NCBI GenBank assembly: GCA_017458105.1
Contig: JAFTGC010000013.1
Location: forward strand, 1-42,633
Direction of reading: 5' to 3'
From: Ruminococcus sp.
Lineage (GTDB): Bacteria > Bacillota > Clostridia > Oscillospirales > Acutalibacteraceae
Length of the DNA stretch: 42,633 nucleotides
Of the stretch, positions 1-7,983 are shown piece after piece. Position 1 is the first letter of the stretch; every line of letters starts with the position of its first letter. The translations under genes and the position numbers were made by a program. The notes under the pieces were generated by a model. That model saw only the letters and a program-made list of their open reading frames with translations, searched no databases and was not told where the DNA came from.

Positions 1-495
1 CCAAAATTTACATTTAAACAGAAGAGTACAGGTAAAGTTCTGAAAAAGAATGTTGATTATACTGTAAAATATTATAATAATATAATCCCAGGTGAAGCTG
101 TTGCTGTAGTAACGGGAAAGAAAAACTATTTTAGACTTGGTCAAAAGATATATTTTAAAATAGTTCCTGAAAAGGCAAAAACATTATCGTTTTATGATTA
201 TGATGATCGTGCATCTGTTTACGGTAGCTATGATTGCACTTATGCCGAGTATGAAATAATATATAGTACAGATAAAGACTTTAAAAATTATAAAAAAATT
301 ATAGACAGATATCCTGAAATTGTTAATTCGGATAATATTAAAACATATTATGTAAAAATGAGAGCAATAGTTAATTGTAATGGTTTGAACAGAAGTTATG
401 TATATTTTGATAAGGAAACTATGGAATATGATTATACTTTGAATTACACTCTAAAGGGCAGATGGAGCGATGTAGTTTCGTATAGCTTTAAATAG
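1..495 (+). CDS. C-terminal part of a surface/secreted protein (5' end outside window)
   Basis: An open frame runs from base 1 to a TAG at 493-495, giving 164 residues with no start inside the window. The first part reads NVDYTVKYYNNIIPGEAVAV followed by VTGKKNYF. This is the pattern of a beta-sandwich repeat common in Firmicutes surface proteins (Y-x-V-x-Y-x-N-N...P-G...G-x-x-N-Y). The rest is rich in Tyr, Lys and Asp and looks like a further Ig/FN3-type domain. No sortase motif, dockerin or transmembrane tail follows, so anchoring must be elsewhere in the protein or absent. Codon use is more AT-rich than in the ribosomal genes next door. The function is unknown; a cell-surface or adhesive role is inferred. 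Confidence 0.6.
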   Translation, partial: PKFTFKQKSTGKVLKKNVDYTVKYYNNIIPGEAVAVVTGKKNYFRLGQKIYFKIVPEKAKTLSFYDYDDRASVYGSYDCTYAEYEIIYSTDKDFKNYKKIIDRYPEIVNSDNIKTYYVKMRAIVNCNGLNRSYVYFDKETMEYDYTLNYTLKGRWSDVVSYSFK

Positions 496-549
496 TTTTT
501 GTTTTATCAAAAATTATGCTGAAAATAATCAAAAAAATCTGTTTTTATA

Positions 550-578
550 TTGACAAAACATAGGTCATTGGTTATAAT
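550..578 (+). promoter_or_regulatory. Consensus sigma-A promoter for yceD-rpmF
   Basis: TTGACA at 550-555 and TATAAT at 573-578 are separated by exactly 17 bases. Both hexamers match the housekeeping consensus perfectly. Transcription would start near 585, giving a very short leader before the ATG at 605, as expected for a strongly expressed ribosomal-protein operon. Confidence 0.85.
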
Positions 579-604
579 ATTATTTGGTCGAGGAAGGTGT
601 ATTT

Positions 605-1099
605 ATGATTCTTGATTTAAAAGATGTTTTTCTTCAAGATGGAAGCAGAAAAAACTTTGAATACTCCTTTTCAATGTCTGATACAGAAATCGGTGGAGTT
701 TATCCATTCGTTTCGCCTGTTATGGTAAAAGGCGAAGCAACAAACAAAGCCGGGCTTGTCGACATTACATTTGATGTAAGTTTTAATTATCGGCGTCCTT
801 GCGACAGGTGTACTGAGGAAGTCGAAAGGTCATTAAATTACCAGCTTGTTCATCGCTTGGCTGTTTCGTTACAGGGTGATGAAAATGACGATTACATCGA
901 GGTGCCCGATTATACACTTGATATTGATGAGCTCATAGCTACCGATATTATTTTGGACTTGCCTGTTAAGTTCCTCTGCAGTGAGGAATGTAAGGGTATT
1001 TGCTCTACTTGTGGTAAGAGCCTTAATGGCGGTGACTGTGGCTGTTCTAAGGTTGAGGTTGACCCTCGACTGGAAGAATTGAAAAAATTACTTAATTAA
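605..1099 (+). CDS. yceD: YceD/DUF177 family protein
   Basis: 164 aa. The family (DUF177, COG1399) is almost always encoded directly upstream of rpmF. It is linked to 23S rRNA or ribosome biogenesis in bacteria and plastids. Visible here are a CDRC motif near residue 66 and a C-terminal cysteine cluster (CSEEC, CSTCG, then CGC), the probable zinc-binding site. The ATG at 605 is chosen because AGGAAGG lies 7 bases upstream; an in-frame TTG at 584 lies at the predicted transcription start and has no ribosome-binding site. The next gene, rpmF, starts 25 bases downstream in the same transcription unit. The exact molecular activity is unknown. Confidence 0.9.
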   Translation: MILDLKDVFLQDGSRKNFEYSFSMSDTEIGGVYPFVSPVMVKGEATNKAGLVDITFDVSFNYRRPCDRCTEEVERSLNYQLVHRLAVSLQGDENDDYIEVPDYTLDIDELIATDIILDLPVKFLCSEECKGICSTCGKSLNGGDCGCSKVEVDPRLEELKKLLN

Positions 1100-1124
1100 T
1101 AAATATTTTACCGGAGGGATAATA

Positions 1125-1310
1125 ATGGCAGTACCAAAGAGAAAGCATTCACATGCTAGAAAAATGAAGAGAAGATCCAATGTTTGGAAGTTAGATGTTC
1201 CGGCTCTTTCAATTTGCCCAACTTGCGGCGAATACAAGGCTCCTCACAAGGTTTGTAAAAACTGCGGCACATACAGAGGCAGACAGGTTATTGTTAAGGA
1301 AGCCGAATAA
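1125..1310 (+). CDS. rpmF: 50S ribosomal protein L32
   Basis: 61 aa, full length for bacterial L32. The N-terminus MAVPKRKHSHARKMKRR is diagnostic. Two CxxC pairs (CPTC and CKNC) show the zinc-binding form of L32. A GGAGGG ribosome-binding site lies about 7 bases before the ATG. It is the second gene of the yceD-rpmF unit and is followed at once by an intrinsic terminator. Confidence 0.98.
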   Translation: MAVPKRKHSHARKMKRRSNVWKLDVPALSICPTCGEYKAPHKVCKNCGTYRGRQVIVKEAE

Positions 1311-1322
1311 TTTTTGAAGAAC

Positions 1323-1348
1323 AGGCGGATTAATTTCCGCCTTTTTTT
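1323..1348 (+). terminator. Intrinsic terminator after rpmF
   Basis: A 7-bp stem (AGGCGGA at 1323-1329 with TCCGCCT at 1336-1342) has a 6-base loop and is followed by a run of seven T ending at 1348. It closes the yceD-rpmF unit. Confidence 0.85.
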
Positions 1349-1434
1349 ATGTTGTTGCCTTATTATAAAATTTGATGCCTTGCGGAGTGACAGCCGGCAG
1401 TTTTTTAAAAGGTAATATAGTAAAAGGAGGAAGT

Positions 1435-2760
1435 ATGTCAACACCGATAGTAGCCATTGTTGGCAGACCAAATGTTGGTAAATCAACATTATTCAACAAG
1501 TTAATAGGTGAAAGGCTTTCAATTGTAGATGATACACCTGGTGTTACAAGAGATAGAATTTACGGTGAATGTGAGTGGAACAACAGGAAAATTCGCGTTA
1601 TAGACACCGGCGGTATTGAGCCATATTCAGACGATATTATTTTAAAGCAGATGAGGCGTCAGGCTGAGCTTGCAATTGACACAGCCGATGTTACCATCCT
1701 TGTTACAAGTGTCCGTGACGGTGTTGTGGCTACGGATGAAGAAGTGGCACAAATGCTTCAAAAAAGCGGAAAACCCGTTGTTCTTGCTGTCAATAAGTGC
1801 GACAGAATTGGTGAAACTCCTGCCGAGTTTTACGAATTTTACAACCTTGGGCTTGGCGAGCCTATACAGCTTTCTTCTGTTCACGGAACAGGCACGGGTG
1901 ACCTTCTTGACGCAGTGTTTGAATACCTGCCCGACAAAAATGAGGATGAAGAGGATGACGAGGTGATTTCGGTTGCCGTTATCGGTAAACCAAATGTAGG
2001 TAAATCATCTCTCATAAATTATATTACAGGCGAAAATCGCTGCATAGTTTCTGATATTGCAGGAACAACCAGGGATAGCGTAGATACAGTCATCGAGAAC
2101 AGCCACGGCAAATTTAATTTTATTGACACAGCCGGAATGAGAAGAAAAGCCAGAGTTTATGACCAAATTGAGCGTTACAGCATTCTCCGTGCTCAAATGG
2201 CTATTGACCGCTGCGATGTATGCGTTATTATGATTGATGCAGAAGTTGGCTATACCGAACAAGACAGCAAGGTTGCAGGTATGGCGGTTGAAGCAGGTAA
2301 GGGTTGTATAATCGCAGTCAACAAATGGGATGCAATCGAAAAAGAAACAAATACTATGAGCAACTTTCGCAAGACACTTGACAGAGAGTTTGCTTTTATG
2401 AGCTATACACCGTATGTGTTTATTTCGGCAAAAACCGGTCAGCGGGTTGAACAGCTCTTTGAATTGATTAAGACTGTTTCCAATAACAACGCCATGAGAA
2501 TACGCACAGGTATGCTTAACGATTTGCTCAACCTCGCTACAACCAGAGTTCAGCCACCAACAGACAAAGGCAGAAGATTGAAGATTTTTTATTGTACTCA
2601 AGCGTCTGTCAAGCCCCCTACATTTGTTTTTTTCTGTAATAATAAGGAGCTTTTCCATTTTTCATATCAAAGATATTTGGAAAACCGAATTCGTGAATCC
2701 TTTGGGTTAGAGGGAACTCCGATTAGGATTGTAATAAGAGAACGAGGGGAGAAAAACTAA
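1435..2760 (+). CDS. der: Ribosome biogenesis GTPase Der (EngA)
   Basis: 441 aa. Der is an essential double-GTPase that helps assemble the 50S subunit. Two G domains are visible: the first P-loop GRPNVGKST near residue 9 with DTPG and NKCD, the second P-loop GKPNVGKSS near residue 184 with DTAG and NKWD. A C-terminal KH-like domain follows (KIFYCTQASVKPPTFVFFCN). The ATG at 1435 has AAAGGAGG 5 bases upstream; the longer in-frame extension from 1372 has no ribosome-binding site and is not conserved in the family. The stop overlaps the start of plsY by one base (TAATG), which indicates translational coupling. Confidence 0.97.
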   Translation: MSTPIVAIVGRPNVGKSTLFNKLIGERLSIVDDTPGVTRDRIYGECEWNNRKIRVIDTGGIEPYSDDIILKQMRRQAELAIDTADVTILVTSVRDGVVATDEEVAQMLQKSGKPVVLAVNKCDRIGETPAEFYEFYNLGLGEPIQLSSVHGTGTGDLLDAVFEYLPDKNEDEEDDEVISVAVIGKPNVGKSSLINYITGENRCIVSDIAGTTRDSVDTVIENSHGKFNFIDTAGMRRKARVYDQIERYSILRAQMAIDRCDVCVIMIDAEVGYTEQDSKVAGMAVEAGKGCIIAVNKWDAIEKETNTMSNFRKTLDREFAFMSYTPYVFISAKTGQRVEQLFELIKTVSNNNAMRIRTGMLNDLLNLATTRVQPPTDKGRRLKIFYCTQASVKPPTFVFFCNNKELFHFSYQRYLENRIRESFGLEGTPIRIVIRERGEKN

Positions 2761-3479
2761 TGATTCACGATATACTTTTAGCTGTGTTCCCTGCATTTAT
2801 TTCCGCCGTTGTGGCGTATTTGTTGGGCTCAATAAATACGGCGATTATCGTCACAAAAATTGTTACAAAGGGCGGTAACATCAAGGAAATGGGCAGCGGA
2901 AACGCAGGATTTACTAATGTTCTCCGTTGTGTGGGTAAAGTACCGGCTATTGTTACCATAATTTGTGACTTTTTAAAAGCAGTTGTTGCGGTTTTGCTTT
3001 CTGTATTGATTTTTTACCTGTTTGATTTAGTAATGGGATTGAACGACAGCTATATTACGGTGATTATGTACATTGCAGGTTATTTCTGTATTTTGGGGCA
3101 TATGTTTCCTGCTTATTTCCATTTCAAGGGAGGTAAGGGTGTTGTTGCCGCTATTGGAATGATTTGTGTGCTTGACTGGAGAACATTTTTAATTGTACTC
3201 GGATTGTTTTTAATAATTTTTTCGATTACCAAAATCATCTCCGTAGGGTCGTTGTTGGGTGCATTGCTATACGGACCGATTACTTTTGCAGTAACTTACT
3301 TTTTTGATTATAAACCTGCAATCGGAACAACCAATGAGATAAGCTTTGCTTATGTTATGGTAATTTCTTGTATAGCACTGCTTGCAGGACTAACTGTAAT
3401 AGTTAAACACCACGAGAACATTAATCGAATTTTCCACGGTGAAGAAAAGAAAATCACCGCAAAGAAAAAGGAAAATTGA
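2760..3479 (+). CDS. plsY: Acyl-phosphate:glycerol-3-phosphate acyltransferase
   Basis: 239 aa integral membrane enzyme that acylates glycerol-3-phosphate at sn-1 using acyl-phosphate from PlsX, the first committed step of phospholipid synthesis. Family motifs are visible: GSINTA, then GSGNAGFTNVLR, then GHMFPAYFHFKGGKGVV, plus the C-terminal KHHENI motif. Five or more hydrophobic segments are present. It is slightly longer than typical PlsY (about 200 aa) because of an insertion around residues 170-200 and a basic lysine-rich tail. It is coupled to der by a one-base overlap. Confidence 0.96.
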   Translation: MIHDILLAVFPAFISAVVAYLLGSINTAIIVTKIVTKGGNIKEMGSGNAGFTNVLRCVGKVPAIVTIICDFLKAVVAVLLSVLIFYLFDLVMGLNDSYITVIMYIAGYFCILGHMFPAYFHFKGGKGVVAAIGMICVLDWRTFLIVLGLFLIIFSITKIISVGSLLGALLYGPITFAVTYFFDYKPAIGTTNEISFAYVMVISCIALLAGLTVIVKHHENINRIFHGEEKKITAKKKEN

Positions 3480-3486
3480 AAAAATG

Positions 3487-3524
3487 AAGAGGCTGTATCC
3501 GACCTGGGTCGGATACAGCCTCTT
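3487..3524. terminator. Strong hairpin, probably a shared terminator for plsY and scfB
   Basis: A perfect 17-bp stem (3487-3503 with 3508-3524) with a 4-base loop lies just after plsY. The plus side has no T-run, but the minus-strand product would be followed, after CA, by a run of six T. The hairpin may therefore act mainly as the terminator for the minus-strand scfA-scfB unit, which ends at 3663. The rest of 3525-3662 is AT-rich with nothing recognisable. Confidence 0.6.
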
Positions 3525-3662
3525 AGCTTATACAGATTTACAAGGGGGTAAGTTGTTAGCAATATTTCGTGTGTTCTTTTTTTAACTCGTTTCTGCCATA
3601 ATTATACAGCCAAAAATTCATTAAATCAATATACATTAAATGAACTTTAAGTAAACAATTTG

Positions 3663-5039
3663 TTAATTGTCGGCATTTTGAAACATTTCATCAACCTTAA
3701 TCATAATTGCATTTTCAACTCGTCTTCGATGAAGCTCACAGCTTAGATTGCATGTTCCGGTAATCGCCCCTGTTGTGTGGTATGCGTTTGCCGAGCATCC
3801 TCCTGAGCAGTACAGCTTTGCAAAGCAATCCTGACAAGCTTCTCGTGAATAAACATTGCACAGCTTAAATTCATTGATAATTTTTTGGTTATGTACTCCG
3901 TCAAAAACATTGCCCAGTAAAAATTTTTTATCTCCAACAAATTGGTGGCAAGGGTAGAGGTCGCCCCACGGAGTAACAGCCATATAGTCCGTGCCTACTC
4001 CACAGCCCGAAATTCTTTTGTAAATACAAGGGCCGCCCTCAAGGTCAATCATATAGTGGAAGAAGGTGAAGCCTTTGCCCTCGCGGTTGCGTTTGCACAT
4101 TTCTTTGGCAAGCAGATCGTACTGCTCTTTAAGAACAGGTAAATCTTCATCGGTTAAGGCGTAATCCATCTTTGGGTCTGCAACAACCGGTTCCATTGCC
4201 AGCTGTTCAAAGCCAAGGTTTGCCATATGCAAAATATCCTTTGAAAAATCCGTGTTATAGTGCGTGTATGTTCCACGAATGTAGTAGCCCTGTTGGTTTC
4301 TCGCTTTTGCCATTTTTTGAAATTTAGGAAGAATCAGATCGTAACAACCCTTGTTGTTTTTTGAAACTCTCATTCTGTCGTTTGTTGACTTTCGTCCGTC
4401 AAGTGAAAGTACAACATTGTAACACTCACGGTTTGCCCACTCCATAACTTCGTCATTTAGTAAAACACCGTTTGTTGTAAGAGTGAATCGAAAATTTTTA
4501 CCTTTTTCTTTCTCAATACTGCGAGCATAGGCGACAAGCTCCTTTACAACATTGAAATTCATCAACGGTTCGCCGCCGAAAAAGTCAACCTCAAGGTTAC
4601 GCCTTGTTCCGCTATGCTCAATCAGATAATCCAAAGCCTGCTTGCCGACCTCAAAGCTCATAAGTGAGCGGTCGCCCTTGTATTCACCCTCGCCTGCAAA
4701 GCAGTACTTACAGCATAGGTTGCAGTCATGGGCAATATGCAGGCACATAGCTTTGAGAAATGTTGGGCGAGCCTGAATGTTAAGCTCAAGGTTGCGGAAC
4801 TTATCCTCGGTAAAAAGTTTACCGTCAGCTTTCAGTTGTTCAATATCGGAGAAAATTTCCTCAACATCTGCTTTTGTTACATCGGGGTAATCTTCAAGAG
4901 TTTCGGTTATTATTTCGTTTTTACTTTTTTTTTCGTATTTTTTTATTACATCAAAGGCTACCTCATCAACAGCGTGAACCGACCCTGAGTTACTGTCCAA
5001 CACAATATTGTAGCCGTTATTTTTATAACAATGTACCAT
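3663..5039 (-). CDS. scfB: SCIFF ranthipeptide maturase, radical SAM/SPASM enzyme
   Basis: 458 aa. The enzyme installs thioether cross-links in the SCIFF precursor peptide encoded directly upstream. An N-terminal peptide-recognition region (about residues 1-80) precedes the radical SAM domain. The SAM cluster motif CxxxCxxC is C106, C110 and C113 (DCNLCCKYCFA). The C-terminal SPASM region carries the auxiliary-cluster cysteines: CGVG, YPCHQF, CNVYSREACQDC, YCSGGC and the final CNLSC. Length and motif order match the SCIFF maturase family (TIGR03974; CteB in Clostridium thermocellum). A ribosome-binding site GAGG lies about 7 bases before the ATG. The pairing with scfA 64 bases upstream makes the call firm; the biological role of the product is not settled. 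Confidence 0.93.
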   Translation of the reverse strand: MVHCYKNNGYNIVLDSNSGSVHAVDEVAFDVIKKYEKKSKNEIITETLEDYPDVTKADVEEIFSDIEQLKADGKLFTEDKFRNLELNIQARPTFLKAMCLHIAHDCNLCCKYCFAGEGEYKGDRSLMSFEVGKQALDYLIEHSGTRRNLEVDFFGGEPLMNFNVVKELVAYARSIEKEKGKNFRFTLTTNGVLLNDEVMEWANRECYNVVLSLDGRKSTNDRMRVSKNNKGCYDLILPKFQKMAKARNQQGYYIRGTYTHYNTDFSKDILHMANLGFEQLAMEPVVADPKMDYALTDEDLPVLKEQYDLLAKEMCKRNREGKGFTFFHYMIDLEGGPCIYKRISGCGVGTDYMAVTPWGDLYPCHQFVGDKKFLLGNVFDGVHNQKIINEFKLCNVYSREACQDCFAKLYCSGGCSANAYHTTGAITGTCNLSCELHRRRVENAIMIKVDEMFQNADN

Positions 5040-5055
5040 AAAAATTCCTCACAAC

Positions 5056-5085
5056 AAAAATCGCCATAGGAAACCCCTACGGCGA
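5056..5085 (-). terminator. Attenuating terminator between scfA and scfB
   Basis: On the minus strand a 10-bp stem (5076-5085 with 5061-5070, one G-U pair, 5-base loop) is followed by five T (5060-5056). It lies entirely in the 63-base gap between peptide and maturase genes. Partial termination here would give more peptide mRNA than enzyme mRNA. Confidence 0.75.
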
Positions 5086-5102
5086 CCTTCAAACCAATAG
5101 TT

Positions 5103-5255
5103 TTACTTTGTAGCCTTAAGTGCCTCGCACTGCTGGTTAGCAATACCGCAAGAAGTTTTGCATGCTGACTGGCAAGATGTCTGACATTCGCCGCAGCCAC
5201 CCTTCTTTGCAGATTCAGTAAGGTTCCTTGTGCTAACTGTCATAATTCTTTTCAT
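5103..5255 (-). CDS. scfA: Six-cysteine ranthipeptide precursor SCIFF
   Basis: 50 aa, too short for most gene callers. The N-terminus is MKRIMTVSTRNLTESAKKGG, followed by the cysteine-rich core CGECQTSCQSACKTSC and a sixth Cys in NQQCEAL. Six cysteines in under 50 residues, with the conserved leader, is the definition of SCIFF (six cysteines in forty-five; TIGR03973). Known members receive sulfur-to-alpha-carbon or gamma-carbon thioethers between Cys and Thr or other residues. GGAGGT lies 8 bases before the ATG. The maturase follows on the same strand. Conservation across Clostridia suggests a signalling or housekeeping role rather than antibiosis; that is inference. Confidence 0.95.
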   Translation of the reverse strand: MKRIMTVSTRNLTESAKKGGCGECQTSCQSACKTSCGIANQQCEALKATK

Positions 5256-5306
5256 CGGGCAGTTACCTCCTTAATTTCTTATAATTACATTTTAACCTAT
5301 TTTTTT

Positions 5307-6680
5307 CTATGTGTCAATAGTACATTCTATCTTATAGGGAAGTTTGTCGCTTTCGCTGATTATATTTATGTTGTTTTGCAACATTGTAACAATACTTTCG
5401 GTCACTTTACGGCTGATAAGCTCACCCGGAACGATAATCGGTACCCCCGGTGGATATGCGTAGATGTATTCGGCAGAAATTCTGCCCACCGAATCTTCAA
5501 TAGGCACTCCCTCGTGACCGAGCAATTCCGTTGCATATGCTGAAATTTTATACTCGGGAACAGTCAGCTTAATCGTATGTTTAGATTTTTTCAGATAAAG
5601 ACCGTTGTCAATCTCAATAAGAGCATTTTTCAGTTTTATAAAACCCTCGTCCGTATCGTTTATGCTTGTCATTGCGATTATGTAGCCGAGTGCCGACATT
5701 TCCGTTTCTATATTATATTTGTTACGCAGAATACTTTGGAGCTCAGAGCCGTTAATATTGGAGCGGTTTGTCAGTATAATCAGCTTGCCTCTGTCAAAGC
5801 CAAAGCTACCGTCACCTTCCCAAATTTTAAGATGCTTAAGTTGTGCGTTAATTTTGTAAAAATTATCAAGCCGAGCGATATAGTCGGCAAAGAGTTTTTC
5901 GCCGTTTTTTAAAAGATTGTTAAAACATTCATCAATTGAAGCCATCATCAGGTAGTTTGGGGAAGAGGTCTGAAAGGTCTGATAACGCTTGCGGAGTATT
6001 TCTTTGCTGACACGGTCTGAACATATATGCAGAAGTGCGGTGCCTGTGAGAGAGGTGAGGGTTTTGTGGGTACTGTGTATGACAAGGTCAGCCGAACAGT
6101 CAACAGCCGATTTTGGAAAATACTCGCTGAATTTCATGTGACTGCCGTGTGCTTCATCAACAATGAGTATGGCGTTGTGAGTGTGACAAACTTTTGCTAT
6201 ACTCTCAACATCACTTACCACACCTTCGTAGGTTGGAGAAGTCAGCACCACTGCTTTAATTTTTGAATTGGCAGAGAGAACTTTTTCAACTTCATTTGGA
6301 ATAATGCTCAGGTTGATTTCGCTCTCAACATTCGGTTGAATGTAGTGGGGAATAAGCCCCCAGAGTGAAATTGCATTATAAACAGACTTGTGGCAGTTTC
6401 TTGCCACTAAAATTTCGTCCCCTTTGTTCGTGGCAGATGTTATTGCAGTGAGGATTCCGCTTGTACTTCCGTTTACAAGTAAAAGGCTTTGTTTTGTGCC
6501 GTAAATTCTTCTTATTTTATTTTGCAATTCTGCAAGAATTCCATTGGGGTGGTATAAGTTATCAAGTCCTTCAACCTCAGTATAGTCAAATCGGTTTATT
6601 GCATTGCCAAACCGCTTGTGTCCCGGCATATGAAAGGGATAAATCCCGCTGTTGTTGTATTTTTCAAAATAATTGTACAT
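5307..6680 (-). CDS. PLP-dependent Orn/Lys/Arg decarboxylase-like enzyme
   Basis: 457 aa. The fold-type I PLP domain of the Orn/Lys/Arg decarboxylase major-domain family is clear: HMPGHKR at residues 18-24, the substrate/PLP region VNGSTSGILTAI, DEAHGSH (PLP-ring aspartate) and the Schiff-base lysine in STHKTLTSLTGTALL. The C-terminal domain ends with the typical YPPGVPIIVPGE motif. At about 460 aa it belongs to the short, YaaO/SpeA-like Gram-positive group that lacks the N-terminal wing domain. Substrate cannot be assigned (arginine, lysine or ornithine). The start is weakly supported by a ribosome-binding site but lies 12 bases after the HMA gene stop, suggesting coupling. Confidence 0.85.
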   Translation of the reverse strand: MYNYFEKYNNSGIYPFHMPGHKRFGNAINRFDYTEVEGLDNLYHPNGILAELQNKIRRIYGTKQSLLLVNGSTSGILTAITSATNKGDEILVARNCHKSVYNAISLWGLIPHYIQPNVESEINLSIIPNEVEKVLSANSKIKAVVLTSPTYEGVVSDVESIAKVCHTHNAILIVDEAHGSHMKFSEYFPKSAVDCSADLVIHSTHKTLTSLTGTALLHICSDRVSKEILRKRYQTFQTSSPNYLMMASIDECFNNLLKNGEKLFADYIARLDNFYKINAQLKHLKIWEGDGSFGFDRGKLIILTNRSNINGSELQSILRNKYNIETEMSALGYIIAMTSINDTDEGFIKLKNALIEIDNGLYLKKSKHTIKLTVPEYKISAYATELLGHEGVPIEDSVGRISAEYIYAYPPGVPIIVPGELISRKVTESIVTMLQNNINIISESDKLPYKIECTIDT

Positions 6681-6692
6681 AAGGTTTTGTAA

Positions 6693-6950
6693 TTATTTTT
6701 TAAACTTAGAAAAAAATCCTTTTTTTTCATAAGGTGCAGAGGTTGCAGAGATAAACTTGTAGCCTGTCTTTTCAACCTCAGACTTTAGCTTTTCTTCATC
6801 AAGTGCTTCGTCAGAGATTATAACGGTTTCTCCTTTAGCGTGTGACGAGTTAACCTTTTTTATATTAAAGTTGTTGCGAATTGCGTCATTCATATGTGAC
6901 TCGCACATACCGCACATCATTCCGTCAATTTTTACTTTTGTTTCAATCAT
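6693..6950 (-). CDS. Heavy-metal-associated (HMA) domain protein
   Basis: 85 aa. A single ferredoxin-fold HMA domain begins ETKVKIDGMMCGMCESHMND, with the metal-binding MxCxxC motif (MMCGMC), followed by a basic tail (KKGFFSKFKK). The family binds Cu(I) or similar soft metals and acts as a metallochaperone or as the N-terminal domain of P-type ATPases; no ATPase is nearby. ATG at 6950 is preferred because GGGTGAT lies just upstream; an in-frame GTG at 6959 would add three residues. It precedes the decarboxylase by 12 bases, so the two are probably cotranscribed, but no functional link is known. Confidence 0.85.
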   Translation of the reverse strand: MIETKVKIDGMMCGMCESHMNDAIRNNFNIKKVNSSHAKGETVIISDEALDEEKLKSEVEKTGYKFISATSAPYEKKGFFSKFKK

Positions 6951-6976
6951 TAATATCACCCTTAATTTATTGCTCA

Positions 6977-7017
6977 GGAACCGCTGATAAAATCCATGTG
7001 TTTATATCAGTGATTCC
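6977..7017. other. Imperfect inverted repeat between the HMA and LysR genes
   Basis: Arms 6977-6989 and 7005-7017 pair over 13 positions with two non-Watson-Crick pairs. No T-run follows on either strand, so it is not a clear terminator. It could end LysR transcription or be an operator for the HMA gene. Confidence 0.35.
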
Positions 7018-7055
7018 CTATATAAGTATATACAAAAACAGCGGAAATTTCAAGA

Positions 7056-7967
7056 CTAGTATTTATAGTGATTTATGTACGATTTTAAGTGCTCAATGTA
7101 TCGGCGGCTGATTTCGTCAGGAGGCCGGGATTCACTGCGTATGTAGCCGATTTCCATAAATTCGTCACTTATAAGCGGAATGGATATTATGTTATCTCCG
7201 TTAAGGTCGCTGCTTAAGATTCCCGAAGAAATAGTGTAACCGTCAAGTCCGATAAGCAAGTTAAACAGTGTTGCTCTATCGGTAACTACAATATTTTTGG
7301 GACTGTCAACTGTGCTGTGAAGTTCCTCCGAAAAGTAGAAAGAGTTACTCAGCCCCTGTTCGTAAGTAAGCCGTGGGTACGGACTGAGTTCTTCAAGTGT
7401 TACCACCGATTTTTTTGCAAGAGGATTGTTACGGCTGACAAACACATGAGGTTTGGCTGTAAAAAGCGGATGAAATTTTATATCTGAATTTTGAAGCATA
7501 CGCAGGAGTACCTCACGGTTAAAATTGCTTATGTACAAAATCCCGAGTTCGCTTCGCATTGTGCGAACATCCTCAATTATGTTTTGAGTTTGCGATTCTC
7601 GCAGCGAAAATTCATATTTATTCTTTCCGTATTCCCTCACAAGCTCTACAAAGGCATTGACAACAAAAGCATAGTGCTGTGACGAAATTGCAAATACTCT
7701 GCGAGTGGGGGGCGAGCTTTTGTACTGCTGTTCAAGCAGGCTTGCCTGCTCTATAACCTGCCGTGCATATGAGAGGAATTTTGTACCGTCTTCCGACAGA
7801 TAAGCACCACGGTTATTGCGGTAAAAAATTGTTATGCCCATTTCTTTTTCCAGATCCGAAACTGCTTTGGACAGGCTGGGCTGAGAAATAAACAGCTTTT
7901 GTGCGGCGGTTGAAATTGAACCGCACTCAGCTATCTGAATAACATATTTTAGTTGTTGTAAAGTCAT
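7056..7967 (-). CDS. LysR-family transcriptional regulator
   Basis: 303 aa, normal length. The N-terminal winged helix-turn-helix is clear: MTLQQLKYVIQIAECGSIST, then AAQKLFISQPSLSKAVSDLE, residues 1-60. The remainder is a type 2 periplasmic-binding-like effector domain. AAGGA lies 7 bases before the ATG. LysR regulators usually act on a neighbouring or divergent gene; here the downstream HMA and decarboxylase genes lie on the same strand, and the upstream DUF2812-PadR pair is also co-directional. The target and effector therefore cannot be inferred from layout. Confidence 0.92.
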   Translation of the reverse strand: MTLQQLKYVIQIAECGSISTAAQKLFISQPSLSKAVSDLEKEMGITIFYRNNRGAYLSEDGTKFLSYARQVIEQASLLEQQYKSSPPTRRVFAISSQHYAFVVNAFVELVREYGKNKYEFSLRESQTQNIIEDVRTMRSELGILYISNFNREVLLRMLQNSDIKFHPLFTAKPHVFVSRNNPLAKKSVVTLEELSPYPRLTYEQGLSNSFYFSEELHSTVDSPKNIVVTDRATLFNLLIGLDGYTISSGILSSDLNGDNIISIPLISDEFMEIGYIRSESRPPDEISRRYIEHLKSYINHYKY

Positions 7968-7983
7968 AGTGTTTCCTTAATTA

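Noticed and set aside
1372-1434. Extended N-terminus of Der
   Set aside because: The ATG at 1435 has a strong ribosome-binding site and starts the conserved domain.
2005-2658. 217-codon open frame on the minus strand inside der
   Set aside because: It lies wholly antisense to der, has no ribosome-binding site and an implausible cysteine/asparagine-rich composition.
4958-5200. 80-codon minus-strand frame across scfA
   Set aside because: It overlaps the true scfA gene in another frame and has no start signal; scfA explains the region.
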